NCBI RefSeq assembly: GCF_009727155.1
Contig: NZ_WNWM01000002.1
Coordinates: 5,022,001 to 5,086,000, forward strand
Direction: 5' to 3'
Origin: Pseudoduganella dura
GTDB lineage: Bacteria > Pseudomonadota > Gammaproteobacteria > Burkholderiales > Burkholderiaceae_D
Length of the DNA: 64,000 nt
Shown: positions 29,215 through 37,950 of the stretch, piece by piece
Numbering within the stretch: position 1 is the first letter of the stretch
How the letters are laid out: each line of letters starts with the position of its first letter
Translations under genes and position numbers: made by a program
Notes under the pieces: model-generated
Told to the model about the DNA's origin: nothing
The model's input: only the letters and a program-made list of their open reading frames with translations
The model's database searches: none

Positions 29215-29832
29215 ATGGACAAGTCACCCCGGCCGGGCCGTCCGCGCACCGGCAGGCCCCGCACGTTCGACGAGGACGTGGCGCTGGACCGCGCGATGGA
29301 AGTGTTCTGGGAAAAAGGCTACGAAGGCAGTTCGCTGCCGGAACTGACGGCGGCGATGGGCATGAACCGGCCCAGCCTGTACGCGGTGTTCGGCAACAAG
29401 GAGGCGCTGTTCCGCCGCGCCGTCGAGCGTTACCAGAGCACGCGGATGGATTTCTGCGACGCGGCGCTGGAGGCGGCCACGTCGCGCGAAGTGGTCGAAC
29501 GGCTGCTGCGCGGTTCGGCCGATGCGCAGACCTGCCCGAACAGCCCGCACGGTTGCCTGGGCACCAGCGGCGCGCTGGCCTGCGGCGACGAGGCGCGCCC
29601 GCTGCGCGACGAACTGGTGGCCCTGCGCAGCGCGCGCGAGGACCGGCTGCGCCAGCGCCTCGCACGCGCTGTCACCGAAGGCGACCTGCCGGCGCACGCG
29701 GACGCGGCGCAGCTGGCCAGCTTCGTTGCCACGGTATTGCAGGGCATGGCGGTGCAGGCCGCCGGCGGCGCCACGCGCGGCCAGCTGTACCGTACCATCG
29801 ATTTCGTAATGGCCGCCTGGCCGGGGAAGTGA
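29215..29832 (+). CDS. TetR/AcrR family transcriptional regulator
   Basis: This 205-residue one-component repressor has a basic N-terminal tail (KSPRPGRPRTGRPRTF). The helix-turn-helix follows in residues about 22-65 (GYEGSSLPELTAAMGMNRPSLYAVFGNKEALF, seen as GSSLPELTAAMG and SLYAVFGNKEALF). The C-terminal ligand domain resembles the TetR_C regulators with cysteines near QTCPNSPHGCLGTSG. It is divergently paired with an MFS exporter and probably represses both genes through the palindromes in the gap. The inducer is unknown. Confidence 0.9.
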   Translation: MDKSPRPGRPRTGRPRTFDEDVALDRAMEVFWEKGYEGSSLPELTAAMGMNRPSLYAVFGNKEALFRRAVERYQSTRMDFCDAALEAATSREVVERLLRGSADAQTCPNSPHGCLGTSGALACGDEARPLRDELVALRSAREDRLRQRLARAVTEGDLPAHADAAQLASFVATVLQGMAVQAAGGATRGQLYRTIDFVMAAWPGK

Positions 29833-29849
29833 GCCCCGGCCCGTGAGCG

Positions 29850-32042
29850 TCAGGCGGCGGATTCCCCGTCCGGCCGCAGCGGGAACGTGACCCGGAATAC
29901 CACGTGCGGCGCCTCGTAGCGGTAGGCGACCGTGCCGCCATGCCCCTTGACCACGTTCTCGGCGATGTACAGCCCGAGGCCCATGCCGGTGCGGTTGGCC
30001 CGGTTCTGCAGCGCCATCCGCTTGAACGGATTGAACAGTTGCGCCTCCAGCTCGGGGGCGATCGGCGCGCCGTCGTTGCGCACTTCGAGCGCGGCCCGGT
30101 TGCCTTCGGCGCGCAGCGACACCAGGATCGGCTGCCCGCTGCTGCCGTGATGGCGCGCGTTGCTGAGCAGGTTGCTGACGACCTGGGCCATGCGGTCCGG
30201 ATCGGCGCAGCCATGGATGGCGGGCACGATATCGGCGCGGTAGACGGTGCCGGGATGCGCCATGCGGATTTCATCGAGCAGGTCTTCCACCAGCTTCGAC
30301 AGATCCACGTCGATCTTGCGCATCGCCAGCCCGAGGCCGCTGTCCAGCCGGCTCATGTCGAGCACCTGGCTGATCAGCCGCTGCATCCGGCCCGACGACC
30401 GTTCGATACGCTGCCCCAGTTGCTGCGGCTGCGCGCCGTGCTGCAGCACGGTGGCGGCCATCGAGATCGACTGCAGCGGGTCGCGCAGGTCGTGGCCCAG
30501 CATCGCCAGCAGCTGCATGCGCGCCCTTTCCGTCTCGGCGTGGCGCGCCATGCTGGCGCGATGCATTTCGCCGAGCAGCTGGTCGGCCACCATCAGCCGC
30601 GCCGATTCCCACGGCACCGCCTTGTCGTGCACCGATTCCACCCATTCGTCGAACGAGCCGCGCGGCGTCAGGCGGTGGCCCAGCGGGCCGGTTTTTTCCA
30701 GCTTTTCCGGCTTGCCGGCCCAGCGCACCGTTTCCACCTGTTCCTTGCGCAGCGCCAGCAGCCAGCCGGCCGTGGCCGGGTCGTAGTGCAACGCGAGCAG
30801 CCCGACCCAGGGGCCGATGCGCGGGCGCAGCGCTTCCGGCCATTCGTCGCGGTCGCAGCGGTGCAGCATTTCGTCGCCATCCGGCGGCAGCGAGGCGATG
30901 ATCGCCGCGGCCAGTTCCTCGTCCACGCCGTGCGCCGCCAGCTTGCCCTGCTGCGCGAAGACCAGCGCGTCCGCACCCAGGTTCGCGGCCAGGTCGCCGG
31001 CATGCTGCTCCAGCGCCGAGAGCACGTCTTCCTCGTGCAGCAGCGTTTCGATCAGGCGGGTGCGCACGCCGGCCGCCTGCTCGGCCAGCGTCATGCGCTC
31101 GCGCGAATCGATGCTTTGCACCGCGGCGGCCAGTACCTGGGCGGTCACATCGCAGGCCATGCGCACCGAATAGGGAATGCGCAGCGGCGCCATGTGATGG
31201 CAGGCGATCAGCCCCCACAGCCGGCCATTGACGACGATCGATACGCTCATCGACGCGCTCACGCCCATGTTCTGCAGGTATTCCACGTGGATCGGCGACA
31301 CGCTGCGCAGCACCGAGTGGCTCATGTCCAGCGGCGCATCGCCCGGCGCGCCCAGCACGGGCACCGGCACGTAGGCGATGTCGGCGATCAGGCGCAGCGT
31401 ATTGATCGTGTACAGGCGGCGCGCTTGCGCCGGGATGTCGCCGGCCGGATAGCGCGTGCCGAGGAACGGCGGCAGGTCTTCGCGCCGCGCCTCGGCCACC
31501 ACGTCGCCGCTGTCGTCGTGCCGGAAGCGGTAGGCCATCACCCGGTCGAAGCCGGTGATCGCGCGCACCTGCTCGGCCGCGTGGCGCAGCAGCGCATCGA
31601 TCGAGCGCTGGCGGCGCAGCCGCTCGATGGCCGCGTGCGCCTTCAGCGCGAATGCCGCGAGCGCATCGGCCGCCACGTGCCGCAGCTCGAACTCGGCGAT
31701 CGCATGCGTGCCGTTGCCGTGCACCACGCAGTCGAACGTCCGGCCGGCGATCACCGCCTCGATGCCGGTCGGCGAATCGGCGCCTTCCTCCAAGCATTCG
31801 CGCAACTGCTGCGCCACGTCCGCCGCGAGCGGCAACTGGCCATACGGCATGCCGAGGGCGGGCACGAAGCCCAGCAGGTCCGGCACGTTGGCGCTCCAGG
31901 CACGCAGCGTGCCGTCGGCCGCGAACGCCAGCAGGGCACCGTGCGGCTGGATCAGGCCGGGGATGTGGATCTGTTCGTCCGCGCAGTTGTCCAGGCCGAC
32001 CGGCGCGCCAGGTGTCGCCAGGGGAGCCGGCGGCTGGTTCAT
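29850..32042 (-). CDS. bphP: Bacteriophytochrome sensor histidine kinase
   Basis: This 730-residue red/far-red light sensor kinase has PAS (about 20-120), GAF (140-300) and PHY (320-490) domains followed by HisKA and HATPase. The biliverdin-attaching cysteine is C20 in DNCADEQIHIPGLIQPHG. The GAF chromophore motif YPAGDIPAQARRLY and the PHY tongue PRGSFDEW are present. The phospho-acceptor histidine is in MLGHDLRDPLQS near residue 515; the N box (NLLSNARHHG) and the glycine box (MGLGLYIAENV) look functional. No response-regulator domain is attached and none is encoded nearby. The start codon overlaps the bphO stop (ATGA). With bphO broken, its chromophore supply is in doubt. Confidence 0.95.
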   Translation of the reverse strand: MNQPPAPLATPGAPVGLDNCADEQIHIPGLIQPHGALLAFAADGTLRAWSANVPDLLGFVPALGMPYGQLPLAADVAQQLRECLEEGADSPTGIEAVIAGRTFDCVVHGNGTHAIAEFELRHVAADALAAFALKAHAAIERLRRQRSIDALLRHAAEQVRAITGFDRVMAYRFRHDDSGDVVAEARREDLPPFLGTRYPAGDIPAQARRLYTINTLRLIADIAYVPVPVLGAPGDAPLDMSHSVLRSVSPIHVEYLQNMGVSASMSVSIVVNGRLWGLIACHHMAPLRIPYSVRMACDVTAQVLAAAVQSIDSRERMTLAEQAAGVRTRLIETLLHEEDVLSALEQHAGDLAANLGADALVFAQQGKLAAHGVDEELAAAIIASLPPDGDEMLHRCDRDEWPEALRPRIGPWVGLLALHYDPATAGWLLALRKEQVETVRWAGKPEKLEKTGPLGHRLTPRGSFDEWVESVHDKAVPWESARLMVADQLLGEMHRASMARHAETERARMQLLAMLGHDLRDPLQSISMAATVLQHGAQPQQLGQRIERSSGRMQRLISQVLDMSRLDSGLGLAMRKIDVDLSKLVEDLLDEIRMAHPGTVYRADIVPAIHGCADPDRMAQVVSNLLSNARHHGSSGQPILVSLRAEGNRAALEVRNDGAPIAPELEAQLFNPFKRMALQNRANRTGMGLGLYIAENVVKGHGGTVAYRYEAPHVVFRVTFPLRPDGESAA

Positions 32043-32643
32043 GCGGCGGCCCGCGATTGGGCAGCGTCACCGGCGGCGCGCCGCAGGGCGATCAGGCTGT
32101 CGAAGGCATCGCGCGCGCCCTGGCATGCCTCGGCGATCGCGGCTTGCCCCTGCACGTGCGCGCGCAACGCGCGCATGAACTGTTGCCAGCGCGGGCCCGG
32201 CGGCACGCCGTCGTTGTGCAGGTAGCGCAGCGGGTGCGGCGCCAGCCGCTCCGCCAGCCGCCGGTACAGCACGGCACCGCCGAGGCGCGAGCCTTCGATC
32301 ACGTACGCCACGCCCCAGCGGTAGGCGGCGCTGTCGCGCCCTTGCCACTGCGCCGGCGGCAGCGCCGCGTCGACCGGCGGCAGCGACGCATCGGCCAGGT
32401 CGGCTTCGATCAGCGGCAGATGGGGGCGGGGGCGAGCAATCCGGCATCCTGCGGGCCGTCGGCGAACCGGGCCTGCCATGCCTCGACCGGCTCCAGCCAG
32501 CGCCGCAGCAGCGCGAGATGGTCGCGGTAGTCGTCGAGCGCCGCGCATGGGCGGGCAAGGGGCATGCCACCGTCCAGTTCGGCGTGGCGGCTGGCGGTGG
32601 CATCACGCAAGGCAGCGAGGATGTCGGGACGTTCGATGGTCAT
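32039..32643 (-). pseudogene. bphO: Heme oxygenase gene (bphO), frameshifted
   Basis: The first 78 codons from the ATG at 32643 read MTIERPDILAALRDATASRH and contain the proximal heme-ligand histidine in ATASRHAELD. They then end in GLLAPAPICR and a stop near 32410. The rest of the enzyme continues in another frame from about 32425, PHLPLIEADLADASLPPV onward. It includes the distal-helix motif GVAYVIEGSRLGGAVLYRRL and ends at the bphP overlap. Inserting one C in either five-C tract (32422-32426 or 32428-32432 on the given strand as G) restores a full-length 201-residue BphO. It would be a recent loss, a phase-variable tract or a sequencing error. It starts 16 nt after the FHA gene. Confidence 0.85.
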
Positions 32644-32659
32644 TTCAACATTGTACAGA

Positions 32660-33643
32660 TCAGTCGTCGTCCTCGTCGTCCGCTTCATCGCCGGAAACGT
32701 CGCGCTTGCGCTCGGCATCGGCTTCCGCCCTGAGCCGTGCCGCCGCGCCCATGAAGTCGTCCACGCTGTGATCCGGACTCTGGCGCACGGACGGCGGCAG
32801 CAGCACCGACATGTACAGCTCGTCCGCCAATCGCCCGGTGCCCTGCAGGTTGCTCATCAGGACCAGCCCGGAGCCCAGCCCCAGCAGCACGCCGCAGGCG
32901 ATCTGCAGCCGGCGGGGCTGCATTTGCGGGCGCACGGTGCGCACGTGGAAGTACACCATGCAGCAGACGATCAGGATCGCCACATGGTTGCCGTAGCGGG
33001 TGAACACTTCGGCGGACCAGGCAAACGCCAGCACCGACGACAGCGCCTTCCACGCACCGATCGTGACCAGCCCGGCGCCCAGGATGAACAGGTGCCGGCC
33101 CAGCCGCGCATGGCTGCCGAACAGCCGGTTGACCAGCGCCCAGATGCCGCTCCATAACAGGCCCGCGCCCAGTCCGGAGGCGATCGTCAGCAGGTAGCGG
33201 ATCGCCTGGAAGCCCTCGGTATCGGTCAGCGCCTGCTCGACGCCGATGAACAGGGCGACCAGCGCCAGCCCGGCCAGCGCCGGCGCGCCGCCTTCCCACG
33301 CATGCATCGTGGTATCGGTGAGTTCCGGTTCGACGGGAAAGCTGGCGTCGCGCACGCGCAGCCGCGTATGGCCGAGCCGCACGACCGTGGTGCCGGTCAG
33401 CGGTACCAGGGGTTCGCGGCGCCCGTGCAGCACGATGCCGTTCTGGCTGCCCGCGTCGCGCAGCACGAGGGCGCCGTCGTCCTCGCGTTCCAGCACCGCA
33501 TGGTGCGGGGCCGTGTGGGCATCGTCGAGCACGACGTCGTTGTCGTAGCCGCGGCCGAGCGTGACGGGCAGCGACTCGAAGCGCTGCCTGGAGAGGACGT
33601 CGCCGTTGCGCGCCAGGATCTCGATGAAGTAGGGCGCCGTCAT
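32660..33643 (-). CDS. FHA-domain membrane protein
   Basis: The 327-residue protein has an N-terminal FHA domain (residues about 20-105) and then five or six predicted helices (LAGLALVALFIGVEQAL, YLLTIASGLGAGLLWSGIWALV, LFILGAGLVTIGAWKAL, VAILIVCCMVYFHV, IACGVLLGLGSGLVLM). It ends in a very acidic tail (GDEADDEDDD). FHA keeps TLGRGYDNDVVL and DAGSQNGI, but the usual S-R-x-H is replaced by TAPHHA, so the phosphothreonine-contacting Ser and Arg are missing. Its start overlaps the protease stop (ATGA) and bphO begins 16 nt after its stop. It presumably recruits a partner to the inner membrane. Confidence 0.85.
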   Translation of the reverse strand: MTAPYFIEILARNGDVLSRQRFESLPVTLGRGYDNDVVLDDAHTAPHHAVLEREDDGALVLRDAGSQNGIVLHGRREPLVPLTGTTVVRLGHTRLRVRDASFPVEPELTDTTMHAWEGGAPALAGLALVALFIGVEQALTDTEGFQAIRYLLTIASGLGAGLLWSGIWALVNRLFGSHARLGRHLFILGAGLVTIGAWKALSSVLAFAWSAEVFTRYGNHVAILIVCCMVYFHVRTVRPQMQPRRLQIACGVLLGLGSGLVLMSNLQGTGRLADELYMSVLLPPSVRQSPDHSVDDFMGAAARLRAEADAERKRDVSGDEADDEDDD

Positions 33644-35052
33644 TTGACGCTCGTGCGCGCCAGCGCTTCGAGGAAGGCGCGCGCGGTGCGCATGCCGTTT
33701 TCGTAGGATACGCCGCGCGCATCGAGCCGGCTTTGCAGGTTCATGGCGCCGTCATCGGTGCTGGCGGTGAGCAGCGAGAAATCGTACAGGCCGGCGAACT
33801 TGCGGTAGGCGCGCACGCACAGCACGGCGCGCATCGGCAGCGAGCCGTTCGTCACGAACTGTTCGGTGCATTGCGGGCCGGTCATGCGGCTGTCCTTGTA
33901 GCTGCCGAACGACTCGTTCTTGAACGAGGCCGATGACAGCTGCGCGAAGCGGATCGCATCGAGGCCGGTGCTGCGCAGGTACTGGTGGCGGATGCCGATC
34001 GCGCCGGTCTGCAGCGATCCCGAAACGAACACCGCCGACTCCATCGCGCAGCTGGTGGTATCGACGGCGAACGGCTTTTCGCTGCGCGCCGCCGCCTGCG
34101 CGCTGGAGTTGCCCCAGCAGCGCATCTGTTCCGATTCGCGCACCGGCACTTCGTACGAGCCCATGACCTTCTTCGTCAGCGGGCCGGACAGCAACTGGTC
34201 GACCATCCCCTTCTGGTGGGCCAGCAGCTGTTGCGTGACGATGGCCGTGAAATCCTTCGGCGGCACGGCTTTTTCCGCCACCTGCTTCAGCAGCCGCTGC
34301 GCATAGCGGATCGGCACGAGGAAACTGACCAGCTCGCCGTCGAGCCGCTTGGCCACGTTGACGCCGGCCACTTCGCCGTCGGCCGTCACGCTGGGCCCGC
34401 CGCTCATGCCCGAATTGATCGGCCCGGTGAACATCAGCTGGTCGTAGAAACTGCGCGAGATGACGCCGTTGTAGGCGCCCTCGGAAATCGCGAAGCCCAG
34501 GTCGAGCGGATTGCCGAGCGAGTACAGGTACTGGCCCTGGGTCAGCTTCACCGCATCCTCGGGCACCTTGAAGAAGCCGGTGCCGTAGCGGTTGACGCGC
34601 ACCACCGCGAGATCGTGCAGCACGTCGACCGCCAGCAGTTCGATGCTGCCGCGCTGGCCGGACGTGTCGACCCACTCGCCGGTATAGGTCGCCGGGTCGA
34701 GCGCGAACTCGGAAACCACATGGTAATTGGTCAGCACCAGGTTCGAGGTGCCGACCAGGAAGCCGGAACCGACCGACGACTGGGTGCGGCCGCTTTTCAG
34801 CAGCGAACGCACCTGCAGCAGGTCGGCCTTGGCCGCGGCGTACAGTTTCTGGGCGGCGGAAGAGGGCGTGGGCAGCGGCGCCGTTTCGCCTTGCGCCGGC
34901 GCGCGCCGTGGCGCGGGGGCGCCGCCGGGCGCCGGCTGCGAACCGGGCAGGGCTGGCTGTGTCGACGGGGGAGCGGGCGCGGCCCATGCGGCGGCGCCGC
35001 AGGTGAGGGTGATCGCGAACTGGAAGGTTGCAGCAAGCCGGGTTGGTAGCAT
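33640..35052 (-). CDS. Exported trypsin-like serine protease with an unknown C-terminal domain
   Basis: The 470-residue protein starts with a signal peptide (about 1-25, ending AAWAA), then a Pro/Ala/Gly-rich linker to residue 65 and a trypsin-like domain. The triad is H111 in TNYHVV, D147 in LHDLAVV and S217 in NSGMSGGP. There is no PDZ domain, unlike DegP/DegQ. Instead, about 220 C-terminal residues of unknown fold carry several cysteines (EQMRCWGN, TSCAMES, PQCTEQF, AVLCVRAY). The protease probably acts in the periplasm. Translation is coupled to the FHA membrane gene (ATGA), making a protease plus membrane-sensor pair at the head of the bph operon. Confidence 0.88.
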   Translation of the reverse strand: MLPTRLAATFQFAITLTCGAAAWAAPAPPSTQPALPGSQPAPGGAPAPRRAPAQGETAPLPTPSSAAQKLYAAAKADLLQVRSLLKSGRTQSSVGSGFLVGTSNLVLTNYHVVSEFALDPATYTGEWVDTSGQRGSIELLAVDVLHDLAVVRVNRYGTGFFKVPEDAVKLTQGQYLYSLGNPLDLGFAISEGAYNGVISRSFYDQLMFTGPINSGMSGGPSVTADGEVAGVNVAKRLDGELVSFLVPIRYAQRLLKQVAEKAVPPKDFTAIVTQQLLAHQKGMVDQLLSGPLTKKVMGSYEVPVRESEQMRCWGNSSAQAAARSEKPFAVDTTSCAMESAVFVSGSLQTGAIGIRHQYLRSTGLDAIRFAQLSSASFKNESFGSYKDSRMTGPQCTEQFVTNGSLPMRAVLCVRAYRKFAGLYDFSLLTASTDDGAMNLQSRLDARGVSYENGMRTARAFLEALARTSVK

Positions 35053-35181
35053 GTAGTCACTGAACTTCTTTTAACAAAGAACAGTGTACCTCAGGAATTA
35101 CGACCGGCGTGCCGCGACGGGCATGCGGTTACCAGCGGTTACATATGAAAACGGGCAGGGCGGGCGAGCGCGCCCGCGGCA

Positions 35182-35838
35182 TCACTGCTCGCCGTCGCTG
35201 GTGGCCGTGGCGACGACGGGGGTCATCATGTGCCCCAGCTTCAGCGCCTTCGTGTTCAGGTAATGCTGGTTGAAGACATTGCGGTTGACCAGCAGCGGCA
35301 CGCGCTCGGAAACGGGCATGCCCAGCTTTTCCATCGCGGCGATCTTGCGGGGATTGTTGGTCATCAGCTTGAGGCTGTGCACGCCGAACTGGTGCAGCAT
35401 CGGCGCCACCAGTTCATAGCTGCGCTGGTCCGGCTTGAAACCGAGCTGCTCGTTGGCCTGCACGGTATCGGCGCCGGCCTCCTGCAGCCGGTAGGCGCGC
35501 ATCTTGTTCAGCAGGCCGATGCCGCGGCCTTCCTGGCGCAGGTACAGCAGCACGCCGCGCCCTTCGGCGGCGATGCGCTGCAGCGCGCCTTCGAGCTGGG
35601 CGCCGCAGTCGCAGCGCTGGGAAAACAGCACGTCGCCCGTCAGGCATTCGCTGTGCACGCGCGCCAGCACCGGCGCGCCGTCGCCGATATCGCCCAGCAC
35701 CATCGCCAGGTGTTCCTTGCCGGTCGAATGCTCGATGAACGCGTGCAGCGTGAATTCCGCCCATGGCGTGGGCAGCGCGCACGAGGTGACATATTCGAGA
35801 TCGGACGAGGCGACAGGGATTTCAGCAGCGGGCAGCAT
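35182..35838 (-). CDS. ribA: GTP cyclohydrolase II
   Basis: This 218-residue enzyme opens GTP to the first committed riboflavin precursor. The zinc ligands are in SECLTGDVLFSQRCDCG, the GTP-binding block is LRQEGRGIGLLNKMRAYRLQ (with Tyr and Arg of the active site), and GVHSLKLMTNNPRK follows. It is a stand-alone GCH II without the RibB synthase domain. I choose the ATG at 35838 (MLPAAEIPV), with AAGAG upstream and the usual length; longer in-frame starts run into the hairpin region. No FMN riboswitch is apparent upstream. The protease gene begins 129 bp downstream after its own gap. Confidence 0.95.
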   Translation of the reverse strand: MLPAAEIPVASSDLEYVTSCALPTPWAEFTLHAFIEHSTGKEHLAMVLGDIGDGAPVLARVHSECLTGDVLFSQRCDCGAQLEGALQRIAAEGRGVLLYLRQEGRGIGLLNKMRAYRLQEAGADTVQANEQLGFKPDQRSYELVAPMLHQFGVHSLKLMTNNPRKIAAMEKLGMPVSERVPLLVNRNVFNQHYLNTKALKLGHMMTPVVATATSDGEQ

Positions 35839-35914
35839 GGCTAAGCTCTTTTCATTCGGGTACGTATAGCCTCTCATCATAACAAAAATTGTGGTTTCGG
35901 CTGGAGCCACCAAC

Positions 35915-35961
35915 GGCCGAGCCCGTGTCATGGTGCCAGGCACCATGACACGGGCTCGGCC
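35915..35961. repeat. Long near-perfect hairpin (REP-like)
   Basis: Arms 35915-35937 and 35939-35961 are perfect reverse complements around a single central A (23 bp per arm). The arms contain GAGCCCGTGTCATGGTGCC and its complement. It lies between pirin and ribA, both on the minus strand, with no T tract. Confidence 0.85.
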
Positions 35962-36004
35962 TTTACAGGCGCAGTTGCGTGCGTCGTGCTGCACGAGTCT
36001 ATAG

Positions 36005-36047
36005 CTGAGTCCGTGTCAAGGGGTCAGGCACCATGACACGAACTCGG
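36005..36047. repeat. Second, imperfect copy of the same hairpin type
   Basis: GAGTCCGTGTCA (36007-36018) pairs with TGACACGAACTC (36034-36045) with one mismatch. The inner part CAGGCACCATGACACG matches the right arm of the hairpin at 35915-35961. The two copies are about 90 bp apart and sit just past the pirin stop. Confidence 0.7.
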
Positions 36048-36056
36048 CAATTACAC

Positions 36057-36758
<702 letters not shown>

Positions 36759-36792
36759 GATATGCTCCTTGATGTTGTTTGCGATCGTTTCG

Positions 36793-36812
36793 AACACACC
36801 ATCTGGTGTGTT
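36793..36812. promoter_or_regulatory. Candidate operator between pirin and LysR genes
   Basis: AACACACCA (36793-36801) and TGGTGTGTT (36804-36812) are perfect inverted repeats separated by TC. The site is in the divergent gap, 35 bp from the pirin start and 86 bp from the LysR start, a normal place for a LysR-type recognition site. Confidence 0.55.
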
Positions 36813-36897
36813 ATCAGCTCGGATGAAAAGAGTATAGGCCTCGGCAAACGATTAAAAAAACGGAAAATTTACCCCTCTGCTATCGAAAAATTCGAAC

Positions 36898-37818
36898 ATG
36901 CTCAGACTCAGCCTGGAAGCCCTGCAGATCGTCGACGCGATCGACCGCCGCGGTTCCTTTTCGGCCGCCGGCAAGGAATTGCACCGCGTGCCATCGACCA
37001 TTTCCTACACCGTGAGCAAGCTCGAAGATGATCTCGGGGTGCAGGTGTTCGAGCGCAACGGCCCGAAAGTGGAGTTGACAAAAGCCGGCCGCGAGCTGCT
37101 CAAGGAAGGCCGCTACCTGCTGCGCGCGGCGCAGGACCTGGAGCACCGCGTGCGCCGCGTCGCTTCGGGCTGGGAGACGGAGCTGGCGATCGGCCACGAT
37201 TCGATGTTTTCCAGCCTCGCGTTCGGCGACGACATCCGCGCCTTCTACGAGGTTGCCCAGCAAACCCGGCTGCGCATCGTGCGCGAGGCGCTGTCGGGCA
37301 CCTGGGAGGCGCTGCTGGATCGCCGCGTCGACCTGGTGATCGGCGCGCCCGGCGACGGCCCGGCCGGCGGCGGCTACATCTCCGAACCGATCGGCACGCT
37401 GCGCTGGGTGTTCGCGGTGGCGCCTTCGCACCCGCTGGCCGCCATCGAAGGCACGCTGGGTCGCGCCGACCTGCAGCGGCACCGCGCCGTCGCCATGGCC
37501 GATTCGGCGCGCCAGATGGCGCCCCGCACCGTGGGCCTGCTGCTGGGGCAGGACACGCTGACGGTTCCCGACATGGCTTCCAAGGTGCAATACCAGGTGG
37601 CCGGCCTGGGCTTCGGTTTCCTGCCCGAGCCATGCGCCCGGGCGGCGATCGCCGCCGGGCTGCTGGTGGAGAAGGACGTCGAGGAGCCGAAGCCGGACGA
37701 GACCTTCTACCTGGCCTGGCGCACCGGCGAGACGGGCGCCGCGCTGCAATGGTGGCTGGCGCGGATGCGCGCGGGCACGCTGTTCGACCGGCTGTGTCGG
37801 CATTTGCCAACGACATGA
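36898..37818 (+). CDS. LysR-type transcriptional regulator
   Basis: The 306-residue regulator has an N-terminal winged helix (LEALQIVDAIDRRGSFSAAG, then VPSTISYTVSKLEDDLGVQVFER) and a periplasmic-binding-protein-like effector domain from about residue 90. It is divergent from the pirin gene, the classic arrangement for a LysR regulator and its target. The palindrome at 36793-36812 is the probable binding site. No clear Shine-Dalgarno precedes the ATG at 36898. The group resembles LysR proteins found beside pirin genes in other proteobacteria. Confidence 0.93.
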   Translation: MLRLSLEALQIVDAIDRRGSFSAAGKELHRVPSTISYTVSKLEDDLGVQVFERNGPKVELTKAGRELLKEGRYLLRAAQDLEHRVRRVASGWETELAIGHDSMFSSLAFGDDIRAFYEVAQQTRLRIVREALSGTWEALLDRRVDLVIGAPGDGPAGGGYISEPIGTLRWVFAVAPSHPLAAIEGTLGRADLQRHRAVAMADSARQMAPRTVGLLLGQDTLTVPDMASKVQYQVAGLGFGFLPEPCARAAIAAGLLVEKDVEEPKPDETFYLAWRTGETGAALQWWLARMRAGTLFDRLCRHLPTT

Positions 37819-37950
37819 TTGCGATACATCAACAAGGTAAAAGAAAGCGCGCGTGACAGCGATAGTGCGTTGCGCTAACTATTGACTGTCGCCAATTGTT
37901 TCGGGGTAGCATCGGATTCGTCGGCTCACGCCACCTTTCGGGATGCTTCC

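Noticed and set aside
32039..32548. Independent gene starting at 32548 in the bphO region
   Set aside because: Its first 45 residues are out-of-frame sequence of the bphO N-terminal half; only the later part is heme oxygenase. A frameshifted single gene explains both halves.
35839..36056. FMN riboswitch upstream of ribA
   Set aside because: I looked for the RFN-element conserved blocks and saw only REP-like hairpins; no multibranched RFN pattern is recognisable.
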